DNA of 64,000 nt from VXNE01 sp965261535 (GCA_965261535.1 OZ253469.1:2542001-2606000), one strand, 5' to 3'; shown: positions 18,658 through 27,613, counted from the first letter of the stretch. Numbers and translations: made by a program. Notes: generated by a model from the sequence alone, not told the origin.

Positions 18658-19220
18658 TGATACGGCAAATCCTCAACCTTGAGGAGCGGGTAAGGGCCTA
18701 CCTCACTATCGCGGGCGGATACGTGTCGTTGTTGTTGCTGCGACTGCTGCTCGGTTACGAATTCTTTGAAAGCGGTGCGGCGAAACTAGGTGGTAGCAAT
18801 TGGTTTGAGGCGGTCGGATTTCCGTTCCCGTTCTCATTGCTGTCGGTGGAGGTGAACTGGTTTCTCGCGACGTGGTTCGAACTCGTCGGTGCCGTGCTCC
18901 TGATCGTCGGCTTCGCGACCCGGTACGTGTCCATGAGCCTCATAGTCATCACGTTGGTCGCCATTTATGCGGCGCACCTGCCGATGTCGCTGACGATGGT
19001 CGATGGCGAGCGCGTCTGGACAACGGAGGGCATCGGTTCGATCTCCGAGTTCATCGACGGCTACCGCATCTCCGAGAAGTGCGCGAACATGCACTGCACG
19101 GGCAACTACAAACTCCCCCTGATCTTTCTGTTCATGTTCGTTCCGCTGGCGCTGTCGGGAGGCGGCAAGCTGTCCATCGATCACTGGTTGAGAGGTCGCT
19201 TCCGAGGTTCTGATCTCTGA
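18648..19220 (+). CDS. DoxX family membrane protein
   Basis: A 190-residue inner-membrane protein with four hydrophobic helices. The first helix, YVSLLLLRLLLGYEFFESGAAKL, has the DoxX signature of a long helix ending in FxSGxxKL. The loop between helices 3 and 4 is unusually long (about 45 residues) and contains CANMHCTG, which could bind metal or form a disulfide. DoxX proteins are linked to membrane redox and thiol-stress complexes. It is divergent from the glycerate-kinase-like gene and convergent with oxyR. Confidence 0.8.
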   Translation: MESLIRQILNLEERVRAYLTIAGGYVSLLLLRLLLGYEFFESGAAKLGGSNWFEAVGFPFPFSLLSVEVNWFLATWFELVGAVLLIVGFATRYVSMSLIVITLVAIYAAHLPMSLTMVDGERVWTTEGIGSISEFIDGYRISEKCANMHCTGNYKLPLIFLFMFVPLALSGGGKLSIDHWLRGRFRGSDL

Positions 19221-19246
19221 TCCAGGCCTCCTTGAGACGAGCCAAA

Positions 19247-20149
19247 TCACGCCACATCGGGCAGTTCGCGCAGTGTCTGTGCCAACAACCGGAAGTCGTC
19301 GGTTCGGAGCGATGTCGGGCGCCACGCCAATCCGATGTCACGTGAAGCGGGCACCGCGAGCCGCGAGAGCGAGATACCGGTTCCCTGGATGACACGCGCG
19401 TCGACCGCGAGCCGCGGTATCAGAGTGACGCCAATACCTGCTGCGACCATCTGTACCAACGTGTGCAGACTGCTGGCTTCGAACTGCGCCCGTGCCTTGG
19501 TGTCGCCCACTCCGCAGGCGTCGAGCGTGTGACCGCGCAGGCAGTGACCTTCCGCTAGCAACATGAGCTGTTCACCCGCGAGCGCTTCGAGGGAAACTTC
19601 GTCAGTGCAGGCGAGTGCGTGAGTGCGGTGGCAAGCGAACAGGAACTCGTCCTTGAGGATGACGTCGATGCTGAGGTCCTCGGTCTCGTAAGGCAGCGCA
19701 ATCAAGGCGACGTCCAGCTCTCCCTCTTCCAGCCCGGCGAGCAGCGGAGCGGTCTGTTCTTCCCTGAGGTAGATCGTGAGGTCCGGGAATCGGTCCCTCA
19801 GCACCGGCAGGACCCGCGGCAAGAGGAACGGGCTGATCGTCGGGATGACTCCGAGGCGCATCTCCCCCGTCATTGGAGAGCGACCGGCCCTGGCCATCTC
19901 CATGACCTCTTCAGCGTCGCGCAAGAGCGCCCTTGCTCTCTCGGCGATCTGCAGGCCGACACGCGTGATCAGCACGTGTCGATTCGAACGTTCCGCGATC
20001 GCGATTCCGAGCACGGACTCAATGTCACGAATGCCCGCGCTGAGGGTCGATTGGGCGATGTAGCACCGCTGCGCGGCACGACCGAAGTGCTGCGTGTCCG
20101 CCAGCGCCACCAGGTATTGGAGCTGTTTCATCGTGGGTAGGCGTTTCAT
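19247..20149 (-). CDS. oxyR: Hydrogen-peroxide sensor, LysR-type regulator OxyR
   Basis: A 300-residue LysR-type regulator. The N-terminal winged helix contains HFGRAAQRCYIAQSTLSAGI. The C-terminal domain has EGHCLRGHTLDACGVG, where the two cysteines stand nine residues apart as do the redox pair of OxyR that closes a disulfide with H2O2. The HFGRAA form and these cysteines separate it from other LysR proteins. It is divergent from katG, a standard OxyR target, and a perfect palindrome sits in the shared promoter region. Confidence 0.93.
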   Translation of the reverse strand: MKRLPTMKQLQYLVALADTQHFGRAAQRCYIAQSTLSAGIRDIESVLGIAIAERSNRHVLITRVGLQIAERARALLRDAEEVMEMARAGRSPMTGEMRLGVIPTISPFLLPRVLPVLRDRFPDLTIYLREEQTAPLLAGLEEGELDVALIALPYETEDLSIDVILKDEFLFACHRTHALACTDEVSLEALAGEQLMLLAEGHCLRGHTLDACGVGDTKARAQFEASSLHTLVQMVAAGIGVTLIPRLAVDARVIQGTGISLSRLAVPASRDIGLAWRPTSLRTDDFRLLAQTLRELPDVA

Positions 20150-20180
20150 TTGGGGCCCAATCGTTCATGTTCGTAAAATA

Positions 20181-20205
20181 CGATTATTACCAATAGTAAT
20201 AATCG
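20181..20205. promoter_or_regulatory. Palindromic operator between oxyR and katG
   Basis: The arms CGATTATTA (20181-20189) and TAATAATCG (20197-20205) are perfect inverted repeats around CCAATAG. The site lies 31-32 bp before the oxyR start and 120 bp before the katG ATG. OxyR binds extended AT-rich dyads of this kind, so it is a good candidate for its autoregulation and katG activation. The binding itself is inferred. Confidence 0.7.
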
Positions 20206-20325
20206 TTGTACACGAAGGCAGCTAAATCCTACGCTCGTTCCAACGGCCGAACTCGTTGTCGTCAGGATCGCTGTGCACGATGGAGCGGCGGACACGACAT
20301 GGCAGGACACTCGAAGGAGACAATC

Positions 20326-22518
20326 ATGAGCGAGAACAAGTGCCCGGTGACGGGCGGGATAGGCAACACCGCCGTTCGCGGTGGCACCTCGAACCTGGAC
20401 TGGTGGCCGCGTCAGTTGAGACTGGACGTTCTGCACCAGCAATCTTCCTTGTCCAATCCGATGGGCGAGGATTTCGACTACGCCGAGGAGTTCAAGAGCA
20501 TCGACTACGACGCCCTGAAGAAGGATATCTTCGACGTGATGACCACGTCACAGGACTGGTGGCCGGCCGACTACGGCCACTACGGGCCACTCTTCATCCG
20601 GATGTCGTGGCACAGTGCCGGCACTTACCGGGTCGGAGACGGCCGCGGCGGCGGCGGGACCGGCAACCAGCGTTTCGCGCCCGTCAATAGCTGGCCTGAC
20701 AACGCCAACCTCGACAAGGCGCGCATGCTGCTCTGGCCGGTGAAGCAGAAGTACGGAAGAAAGATCTCGTGGGCGGACCTCATGATCCTGGCGGGCAACT
20801 GCGCCCTGGAGTCGATGGGATTCAAGACGTTCGGTTTCGGCGGCGGACGCGAGGACATCTGGGAGCCCGAAGCTGACATCTATTGGGGCTCAGAGGACGA
20901 ATGGCTTGGCGACAAGCGCTACACCGGTGATCGGGATCTCGAAGTTCCTCTCGGTGCCGTCCAGATGGGTCTGATCTACGTGAATCCGCAGGGACCCAAC
21001 GCCAATCCGGACCCGGTCGCTTCGGGCCGAGATATTCGCGAGACCTTCGCTCGGATGGCCATGAACGACGAGGAGACTGTCGCGCTCGTCGCCGGCGGAC
21101 ACACCTTCGGCAAGTGCCATGGCGCGGGCGATGAGGCGCTGGTGGGTCCGGAACCTGAAGCCGCCGACATCACCGAGCAGGGGCTGGGCTGGAAGAGCAG
21201 CTTCCGCACGGGCAATGGCTCCGCCGCGATCACGAGCGGCATCGAAGGCGCATGGACCGCCAACCCGGTGAAGTGGGACAACGGCTACTTCGACATCCTG
21301 TTCGGCTACGAGTGGGAGTGTGTGAAGAGTCCTGCCGGAGCGTTTCAGTGGGTGCCCGAGGATGGCGCCGGCGCGGACCTGGTACCGGACGCTCACGATC
21401 CATCGAAGCGGCATGCGCCGATCATGACCACGGCGGACATGGCCATGCGAATGGATGCCATCTATGAGCCAATCTCCAGGCGATTCCACGCCAACCCGGA
21501 AGAGTTAGCGGACGCCTTCGCCCGGGCATGGTTCAAGATGACGCACCGCGACATGGGTCCCCGGGCGCGCTACCTGGGTCCGGAAGTCCCCTCGGAAAAC
21601 CTCATCTGGCAAGACCCCGTCCCTGCCGTTGCCCATCCGTTGGTTGACGAACAGGATATCGGCGCCCTCAAGGCCAAGATCCTTGCTTCGGGTCTCTCCG
21701 TTTCCGAACTGGTCTCGACCGCCTGGGCTTCGGCATCGACCTTCCGTAGCTCCGACCTGCGCGGCGGGGCGAACGGCGCGCGCATCCGGCTCGCGCCGCA
21801 GAAGGACTGGGAGGTCAACCAGCCGGCCCAGCTCGCCAGCGTTCTGACGGCCCTCGAGGGTATCCAGCAGGAGTTCAACGACTCGGCGTCGGGCGGCAAG
21901 CGGGTTTCGCTCGCGGACCTGATCGCGCTGGGCGGGAGCGCCGCCATCGAGCAGGCCGCGCGGAACGCCGGACACGACGTGACGGTTCCGTTTACGGCCG
22001 GCCGGACGGACGCGTCGCAGGAGCAAACGGACGTTGCGTCTTTCTCCGTGCTCGAACCGGCTGCGGACGGGTTCCGCAACTACCAAAACGGTCAGAACGG
22101 CTTGTTGGCGGAGGAGATGTTGGTCGACCGGGCGCAACTGCTCAAGCTGACGGCACCCGAGATGACTGCGCTCGTCGGCGGCATGCGCGTCCTGAACACC
22201 AACTACGACCAGTCCCGGCACGGTGTTTTCACCAAGCGGCCGGAGTCGCTCACGAACGACTTCTTCGTGAACCTGCTGGACATGAGCACGGGGTGGAGCG
22301 CTGCCTCTGAATTGGCAGACGTGTTCGAGGGGCGTGATCGTGTCACGGGCGATCTCAAGTGGACCGCCACCCGCGCGGATCTCATCTTGGGTTCGAACTC
22401 CCAGCTGCGAGGGCTCGCAGAGGTCTACGGGTGTGAGGATTCGGAGCAGCAGTTCGTGCAGGACTTTGTGGCCGCCTGGGACAAGGTGATGAACCTCGAC
22501 CGTTTCGACGTTGCGTGA
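20326..22518 (+). CDS. katG: Catalase-peroxidase
   Basis: A 730-residue bifunctional heme enzyme that destroys hydrogen peroxide. The distal segment RMSWHSAGTYR holds the catalytic Arg, Trp and His. GLIYVNPQGP supplies the Tyr, and a downstream Met would complete the Trp-Tyr-Met adduct. VALVAGGHTFGKCHGA carries the proximal His. The second, heme-free domain follows to the C-terminus. The ATG at 20326 follows AAGGAGA by seven bases and yields the usual MSENKCPVTGG start, so the longer frame upstream is rejected. It is controlled from the divergent oxyR promoter region. Confidence 0.96.
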   Translation: MSENKCPVTGGIGNTAVRGGTSNLDWWPRQLRLDVLHQQSSLSNPMGEDFDYAEEFKSIDYDALKKDIFDVMTTSQDWWPADYGHYGPLFIRMSWHSAGTYRVGDGRGGGGTGNQRFAPVNSWPDNANLDKARMLLWPVKQKYGRKISWADLMILAGNCALESMGFKTFGFGGGREDIWEPEADIYWGSEDEWLGDKRYTGDRDLEVPLGAVQMGLIYVNPQGPNANPDPVASGRDIRETFARMAMNDEETVALVAGGHTFGKCHGAGDEALVGPEPEAADITEQGLGWKSSFRTGNGSAAITSGIEGAWTANPVKWDNGYFDILFGYEWECVKSPAGAFQWVPEDGAGADLVPDAHDPSKRHAPIMTTADMAMRMDAIYEPISRRFHANPEELADAFARAWFKMTHRDMGPRARYLGPEVPSENLIWQDPVPAVAHPLVDEQDIGALKAKILASGLSVSELVSTAWASASTFRSSDLRGGANGARIRLAPQKDWEVNQPAQLASVLTALEGIQQEFNDSASGGKRVSLADLIALGGSAAIEQAARNAGHDVTVPFTAGRTDASQEQTDVASFSVLEPAADGFRNYQNGQNGLLAEEMLVDRAQLLKLTAPEMTALVGGMRVLNTNYDQSRHGVFTKRPESLTNDFFVNLLDMSTGWSAASELADVFEGRDRVTGDLKWTATRADLILGSNSQLRGLAEVYGCEDSEQQFVQDFVAAWDKVMNLDRFDVA

Positions 22519-22530
22519 TCTCGGGAGGAT

Positions 22531-22578
22531 GTGGGGAGAAAGGTCCTCGATGGGCCGACCTCGAGGACCTTTCCCCAC
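22531..22578 (+). terminator. Hairpin after katG
   Basis: The arms GTGGGG..AAAGGTCCTCGA and TCGAGGACCTTTCCCCAC pair almost completely around a short loop, 13 bases after the katG stop. The stem is long and stable, but there is no T-run, so it may act as an mRNA end-protecting or weak termination structure. Confidence 0.6.
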
Positions 22579-22697
22579 TCCCGGCCAATGCGCGCGTGTC
22601 CGAGGCCGTAGCATCCTTGGTCGCTTCAAGCGCAGGAGTCGGACGACCGCTCGCGCGTAACCGCGTGCTGGTCAAGGACTTCGATTAGCATCGGATC

Positions 22698-23876
22698 ATG
22701 GATAGCTTCGAAACGGATGTCCTGCGCGTCGGGCCCGATATCGAAGGCTGGGACGCTTTTCCCGAGCACCGTACCGGAACTTCGGGCGATCTCGCGACGG
22801 CCCAGTGGCTGGCGGACGCCATTCGCGCTGCCGGCGCGGAACCTAGCCTGGACGTCTTTCCCTTTCGTCGCCGGGTGCTGCGCGAGTGCGCCGTGGAAGC
22901 CGCTGGTCGCCGGGCCGAAGGCGTGCCCCTGTTCGACGGCGGGCTGACGGATGAAGCAGGCATCACTTGCCTGCTGACGCAGCTTCACGGGACTGGTCGA
23001 GGTATCGCCGTAACAGCGTTCGGCCCGGCGGGACTTTCCGCGGGGCTATCGTCCGCGCGACGGGGCGGTTATCGCGCGGTCGTCGCCAGGTCTTCAGCGC
23101 CCGAAATTGTTCCGGGACTTGCGCTGCTCAACGCGCCGCAGCACGGGGAACCATACGGACCGCCAGTGCTGCAGGTCGCGACGCATGAGGGCGAATGGCT
23201 GGATGCCGCCGCCGAGGCCGGAACGTCGGCCCGTTTTGTCGCTCACGCGACGATCGAGGACACCGAAGCCTGCAATGTGCTGACGCGAATTCCGGGCCGA
23301 GAGGCCGATTCACCGCCGCTTGTCATCATGACCCCGCGCAGTTCCTGGTGGACATCCACCGCCGAGCGCGGAGGCGGAATCGCCGTCTGGCTCGCCTGCA
23401 TCCGGCACTTCGCGAACAAACCCGGCGGCCGCGATGTGCTTTTCACGGCGAACACGGGTCACGAACTCGGTCACGTCGGCTTGGCACACTACATGGCGCG
23501 ACACCCGAAGCTCGCGCAAGAAGCGCGCGGCTGGATACATCTCGGGGCCAACTTCGCGGCCGCCGACTGCCACCATGCGGGAACGAGGCTGGCCAGCGGC
23601 GTTCGGTACCAGGCTTCCCCCGACTTGCTCGACATGGGTCTTGAAACGTTGACAGCCTTCGGCATCGCGCCCAAGGCAATCACGCCGACCCATGTCCGTC
23701 CGGGCGGAGAAGCCCAGAATGTCTTCGACGCGGGCGGGAAATACATCTCGCTTCTCGGCAAGAATCCGTGGTTCCACCACCCGGATGACCGTTGGCCGAA
23801 AACCATCGATCTCAAGAAAACGAAGTCGATTTGCGGCGCGGTTCTGCATATCGCGCGCACCCTTGCAGATGCTTGA
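22698..23876 (+). CDS. M28-like aminopeptidase homologue with altered metal site
   Basis: A 392-residue protein laid out like M28 peptidases: an N-terminal part with a PA-like insertion (AVVARSSAPEIVPG), then the peptidase core. The core motifs are present but changed. VIMTPRSSWW stands where the family has a GAHLDS zinc ligand, STAERGGGIAVWLA where it has xADNGSGVA, and TANTGHELGHVGLAHY replaces the EEEGLxGS segment. A late HHPDD could still bind metal. It may be a catalytically inactive or re-tooled member. There is no signal peptide. It overlaps the following pseudouridine synthase gene by eight bases. Confidence 0.65.
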   Translation: MDSFETDVLRVGPDIEGWDAFPEHRTGTSGDLATAQWLADAIRAAGAEPSLDVFPFRRRVLRECAVEAAGRRAEGVPLFDGGLTDEAGITCLLTQLHGTGRGIAVTAFGPAGLSAGLSSARRGGYRAVVARSSAPEIVPGLALLNAPQHGEPYGPPVLQVATHEGEWLDAAAEAGTSARFVAHATIEDTEACNVLTRIPGREADSPPLVIMTPRSSWWTSTAERGGGIAVWLACIRHFANKPGGRDVLFTANTGHELGHVGLAHYMARHPKLAQEARGWIHLGANFAAADCHHAGTRLASGVRYQASPDLLDMGLETLTAFGIAPKAITPTHVRPGGEAQNVFDAGGKYISLLGKNPWFHHPDDRWPKTIDLKKTKSICGAVLHIARTLADA

Positions 23877-24537
23877 CGTCCTCTTCGATAACGGCAGCCT
23901 GCTGGTCATCAACAAGCCGAGCGGTGTCTCGGTGCTGGATGATCGCACCGGCGCGCCGTGCCTGCTGCCAGAGCTCAAGGCCGCGTATTCCCGCCCGCGT
24001 CTCGTGCATCGACTGGACAAGGGCACCAGCGGCGTGATGCTCGTCGCCCTGGATCGACCCACGCAGCAAGATCTCAACCGCGCGTTCAATGCGCGCGCGG
24101 TGCGCAAGCACTATGTGGGCGTCATCTGTGGACACTTTCCGTCGGGTCGTACCCTCACCATAGACCTGCCGCTCAAACAGGGCCGCAAGAGCCGTTATCG
24201 GGTCGCGGGTCTGCGCGAGGAAATACGACCGACGCGGGCGGGATGGACCATAGATGCGGACGGCGGCCATGCGAGCAAAACCCGCGTCCGGACAATCGCC
24301 AGGGGCGAGAAGCGGACCGTCGTAGCCATACAGCCGATCACGGGCCGCTCGCATCAGATCCGCGTCCACCTCTCGTGGATAGGGCACGCCGTCGCGGGCG
24401 ATCATCTCTACGGGTCGCCGACGTCGATTGAGCAGGCCAGTCCGCGCCTCGCGCTGCACTGCCACCGCGTGTTCGCGCCCGGCTACGGGACGTTTTCGGC
24501 GCCGGTGCCGGAAGATGTACTCGGCGCGGTGCGTTGA
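23869..24537 (+). CDS. RluA-family pseudouridine synthase
   Basis: A 222-residue RNA-modifying enzyme that isomerises uridine in rRNA or tRNA. The catalytic aspartate sits in the family motif RLVHRLDKGTSGVMLVA, and QPITGRSHQIRVHL is the second hallmark. LLVINKPSGVSV opens the fold. It is short for the family and has no S4 domain, like the compact RluA/TruC type. The start at 23869 overlaps the end of the M28-like gene. Its last 70 or so bases recur downstream of the neighbouring antitoxin gene (see the repeats). Confidence 0.9.
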   Translation: MLDVLFDNGSLLVINKPSGVSVLDDRTGAPCLLPELKAAYSRPRLVHRLDKGTSGVMLVALDRPTQQDLNRAFNARAVRKHYVGVICGHFPSGRTLTIDLPLKQGRKSRYRVAGLREEIRPTRAGWTIDADGGHASKTRVRTIARGEKRTVVAIQPITGRSHQIRVHLSWIGHAVAGDHLYGSPTSIEQASPRLALHCHRVFAPGYGTFSAPVPEDVLGAVR

Positions 24538-24556
24538 GGACGGGGCGATATCGAGC
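24467..24556 (+). repeat. 90-bp direct repeat, copy 1 (3' end of the pseudouridine synthase gene)
   Basis: This covers the last about 24 codons of the RluA-family gene and 19 bp after its stop. It matches 24972-25061 over 90 bp without gaps, at about 87% identity. Confidence 0.85.
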
Positions 24557-24667
24557 GATGCGTAATCAGTGCCACAAGAACCGAGGTCCTGGCGGGCGGA
24601 ATAGCTTCGGCGATAACCGCCGTGGAGGACCTCCTCCTCGCCCCGGCCAAGCCACGACGATCTAGAC

Positions 24668-24955
24668 ATGACCGAAACATTCACAAAATGGGACGCAGCC
24701 GAACACCTGCGAACCCGGGAGGACGCGCGCCTTTACGTGCAGGCGTGCGCGGAGGAGGACCCGGGCGATGGCAGTCTGATCCGCGCCGCCCTCAACGACG
24801 TGGCGCGGGCAGGGAACATGAGCGGGCTGGCTCGGGACGTCGGCATGAGCCGCGAGGGGCTCTATAAGGCGCTATCCGAGGACGGCAACCCCACCTTTGC
24901 CACCGTGATGCGGATCACGCGAGGGTTGGGCATGCAACTGGGTATCTCCGCATAG
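24668..24955 (+). CDS. HigA-type addiction-module antitoxin, orphan
   Basis: A 95-residue protein with the layout of the 'addiction module antidote' family: an N-terminal FTKWDAAEHLRTREDARLYV segment, then a Cro-like helix-turn-helix MSGLARDVGMSREGLYKAL and a conserved FATVMRITRGLGMQL. Its toxin partner, normally a RelE/HigB-type protein encoded just upstream, is missing. Only 130 bp separate it from the pseudouridine synthase gene and no toxin frame is visible there. The gene sits between two copies of a 90-bp repeat, suggesting it arrived as a unit. It could be a relic or an anti-addiction antitoxin. Confidence 0.85.
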   Translation: MTETFTKWDAAEHLRTREDARLYVQACAEEDPGDGSLIRAALNDVARAGNMSGLARDVGMSREGLYKALSEDGNPTFATVMRITRGLGMQLGISA

Positions 24956-24971
24956 AGACAAGCGTACTCGG

Positions 24972-25061
24972 GCGTGTTCGTGCCAGGCCAAGGGACGTTT
25001 CGGGCGCCGGTGCCGGAAGGCGTACTCGGTGCGTTGCGTTGAAGACGGGGCGAGATCGAGC
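24972..25061 (+). repeat. 90-bp direct repeat, copy 2 (relic of a pseudouridine synthase 3' end)
   Basis: The copy keeps an open frame matching the end of the RluA-family protein (VFVPGQGTFRAPVPEG versus VFAPGYGTFSAPVPED) and the same TGA stop. No upstream part of such a gene remains. The differences are spread across codon positions, so this is a diverged homologue rather than a fresh duplication. Confidence 0.85.
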
Positions 25062-25084
25062 AACGAACGACAGACGAGCCGTCC

Positions 25085-25939
25085 CTACGATGCCGCGCGG
25101 TCTGCTTCCCGAATCGCACCCTCGCTGAACCACCGCTTCGCCTGCCGCCGCTCGTCGATGCAGTGGCCGTACCGCGTCCCATGCGCGAGCCACCGCCAGA
25201 CGCTGCCCTTCTCGAAGGGATTGAGCATTCCGAACAGCCCGAGCGTCTTTGGCTTGTCGGGTTTCTGGCTCCAGATTCTCTCCGGCACCCGTAGCGCGGG
25301 TCCGGCAAGCCCAATCTCCGCGTCGGTCTGTGCATGGGCCGCCGTGAGGTCCAGCGTCGCGCTCCGGTCGTGGTCCGCAAGACCGAGTTCGGTGGCGGTC
25401 ACCTCCAGATCCGGCGACCAGTTGTAGGATCTGTCCGTCTCGCCTTCAGGCTCGGTCGGTTCAACGAAGTCGAGCCAGGCCATCCGGCCACCGGCATCGG
25501 TGCGAAACGCCCGTCGTTCCCCGTCACCCGGGGTCGGATTGGCGTCAAAACGCGCATGCTCGGCTCCCAGGATCATCCGATCGGTCGACTGCGCACTCAT
25601 GTAGATCGAAAAGGGCGCTGCCGCCCACTTCGGTCCAGCGTCGATGGCCATGGCCACCAGCCGCATGCCGACGAACACCTCGTCGAGCCGCACCGCGTCG
25701 CGGCGGGCGTAGAGGTTGACCAGCGCCCGGGCGCGCCCGTCCTCCGACCGCAACGCGGCGTACGCCTGCACCCGATACGGTTCGGCGTCGGAGCAGTCGC
25801 GCTCGAACCGGACCTCGTTCCCGGGTTCGTGGACGATGGGTTCCTCGGGCTCAGAGGCTTCCGGCTCGCCGCTAGAGGCCAACGCCAAGCCCCCCAAGGC
25901 CATGGCGAGCGCCACGGCAACGAAACAGAATCGGGACAT
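25085..25939 (-). CDS. Hypothetical secreted protein
   Basis: A 284-residue protein. It begins with a signal peptide (FCFVAVALAMALGGLALASS) and a Glu/Pro-rich linker. A domain of about 200 residues follows with no recognised motif. It carries two widely spaced cysteines (RDCSDAEPY and YGHCIDERR). The ATG at 25939 follows a strong GGAGGAG sequence, which is why it is preferred to a start 39 bases earlier. It ends 24 bp from the second 90-bp repeat. I do not recognise the family; localisation to the periplasm is the only inference. Confidence 0.65.
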   Translation of the reverse strand: MSRFCFVAVALAMALGGLALASSGEPEASEPEEPIVHEPGNEVRFERDCSDAEPYRVQAYAALRSEDGRARALVNLYARRDAVRLDEVFVGMRLVAMAIDAGPKWAAAPFSIYMSAQSTDRMILGAEHARFDANPTPGDGERRAFRTDAGGRMAWLDFVEPTEPEGETDRSYNWSPDLEVTATELGLADHDRSATLDLTAAHAQTDAEIGLAGPALRVPERIWSQKPDKPKTLGLFGMLNPFEKGSVWRWLAHGTRYGHCIDERRQAKRWFSEGAIREADRAAS

Positions 25940-26259
25940 CTTCGCTCCTCCTTGCGCACTACGTGCAAAGGTACTCACGCCGATTATGATCGGTGAACGT
26001 GTGCTCTCGATTGTGTCACTCTTGACAGGCGCTGCCAGCCACGAACCGCTGCTTTGCTGGTCGGAGATGCCGAACGCTTCAGAATCGAATCCGAGCTCAG
26101 TGCGTTGTCGATCGTACTTATCAACCTCCAGGGAACACGACCGACGCGGTGACCCAAAGCGGTGGGGAGGTTGTTGACCGTTTCGGGCCCAAGGGCTTTA
26201 ATACGCCGCGCCTTCGACCGCGTGGCCGCATGTCTTATCCGCGGCCGCACGTCTCACCC
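25940..26259. other. Intergenic region upstream of tRNA-Phe
   Basis: About 320 bp contain no supported gene. A TTGACA hexamer lies at 26022-26027, but it is too far from the tRNA to be its obvious promoter. Nothing else is recognised. Confidence 0.3.
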
Positions 26260-26335
26260 GGCCAGGTAGCTCAGTCGGTAGAGCAGTGGACTGAAAATCC
26301 GCGTGTCGGTGGTTCGATTCCACCCCTGGCCACCA
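26260..26335 (+). tRNA. tRNA-Phe (anticodon GAA)
   Basis: A 76-base tRNA gene. The acceptor arms GGCCAGG and CCTGGCC pair perfectly and the CCA end is encoded. The D arm is TAGCTCAGTCGGTAGAGCA, the anticodon loop CTGAAAA carries GAA at 26293-26295, and the T arm holds GGTTCGATTCC. It decodes UUU/UUC. No integrated element is visible at its 3' end. Confidence 0.97.
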
Positions 26336-26431
26336 ACAGTCCTCGCCGTTACGAGGGGACCTATCAAGCCTACGGTCCCAACTGAGCGAGAATAGGGATC
26401 ACGAGAGTTCGAGCGGCACTGGGGACAAGGC

Positions 26432-27613
26432 ATGACCGGATCACTGTCGGGAGTACGCGTCATCGATATGACGAACGTGTACTCGGGACCGATGGCCGCA
26501 TCGATTCTCGGCGACCAGGGCGCGGATGTCGTCAAGGTCGAGGCCCCCGGCGGCGACATGCAGCGTGGCCCCATGCGGGTTTCGCGAAACGGACTGGACG
26601 CCCAGTTCGCCGCGTTGAACCGTAACAAGCGCTCCATTGTCATCGATCTCTCGAAGGATGCGGGCAAGTCCTTGCTGCATCGCTTCGTCGCCTCCGCGGA
26701 TGTCCTGATGGAGAACTTCAGGCCGGGCGTCATGGAACGCCTGGACCTCGCCTACGAGTCGCTCTGTGAGTTGTATCCGCGCCTGATCTTCGCCTCCATC
26801 AACGGCGTGGGCGCGACGGGGCCCTACGCCGGGCGGCGCGTCTACGATGCGGTGATCCAGGCCATTTCCGGCATCGCATCGCTGCAGGCGAACCCGGCCA
26901 CGGAGAGGCCCTTGCTGATCAACACTCTCATCTGCGACAAGATCACTGCGATGACCGCGGCCCAGGCGATCTGTTCGGCCTTGTACGCCAGGGAACGGAC
27001 CGGCGTCGGGCAGCGGATCGACGTATCGATGCTGGACTCGGCCCTCTTCTTTCTGTGGCCCGATGCCATGATCAACCAGCACTTCGTCGGCGACGGTGTC
27101 GATTCGGTGTCGCATGGGCCGCGTCCCAACAAGGTGAAGAAGACTGCGGATGGCTACATCGCCACGATGCCGGTTCAGACACGCGAGTGGCAGGGTGTGT
27201 TTCACGCCCTGGAGCTGACTGAACAGCTCTCGGAGGAGGATCGCGATGTGCCCACTGGAGTGGGACCGAGCCCGCACGTGATGAAGCAGATCGACGATGC
27301 CTATGCGCGTTTCACCACGGATGAGGTATGTGACCGGCTGGAACGACACCAGGTGCCATTCGCGAAAATCAACCTCCGGGAAGATGTGATCGACGATCCT
27401 CAGGTTCGGGCAATGGAAGCATTGGTCGAATTCGAGCATCCGGTGGGCGGCGCGATGCGGCAGCCTCGACCGCCCGGGCGTTTCAGCGATACACCCGCTG
27501 GCCTCTTCCGCCACGCGCCGGGCATGGGAGAACACACGGATGAGTTGCTGAGGGAAGTCGGTTTCGCAGCGGAGGAAATCGCGCGCTTGCGGCATGCCAA
27601 GATTGTCTTCTGA
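26432..27613 (+). CDS. Class III CoA-transferase (CaiB/BaiF family)
   Basis: A 393-residue enzyme that moves CoA between carboxylic acids. The opening GVRVIDMTNVYSGPMAASILGDQGADVVKVEAPGG splits into family motifs. The catalytic aspartate is expected in the LLINTLICDKITAM segment near residue 170, and GVGQRIDVSMLDSAL is another hallmark. Substrates cannot be read from the sequence. The next gene, an APC-type permease, overlaps it by 20 bases, so import of an acid or amine and its activation as a CoA ester may be coupled. Confidence 0.9.
   Translation: MTGSLSGVRVIDMTNVYSGPMAASILGDQGADVVKVEAPGGDMQRGPMRVSRNGLDAQFAALNRNKRSIVIDLSKDAGKSLLHRFVASADVLMENFRPGVMERLDLAYESLCELYPRLIFASINGVGATGPYAGRRVYDAVIQAISGIASLQANPATERPLLINTLICDKITAMTAAQAICSALYARERTGVGQRIDVSMLDSALFFLWPDAMINQHFVGDGVDSVSHGPRPNKVKKTADGYIATMPVQTREWQGVFHALELTEQLSEEDRDVPTGVGPSPHVMKQIDDAYARFTTDEVCDRLERHQVPFAKINLREDVIDDPQVRAMEALVEFEHPVGGAMRQPRPPGRFSDTPAGLFRHAPGMGEHTDELLREVGFAAEEIARLRHAKIVF

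Noticed and set aside
26260..26335. Possible attachment site of an integrated element at tRNA-Phe
   Set aside because: No integrase gene and no repeat of the tRNA 3' end were seen nearby.
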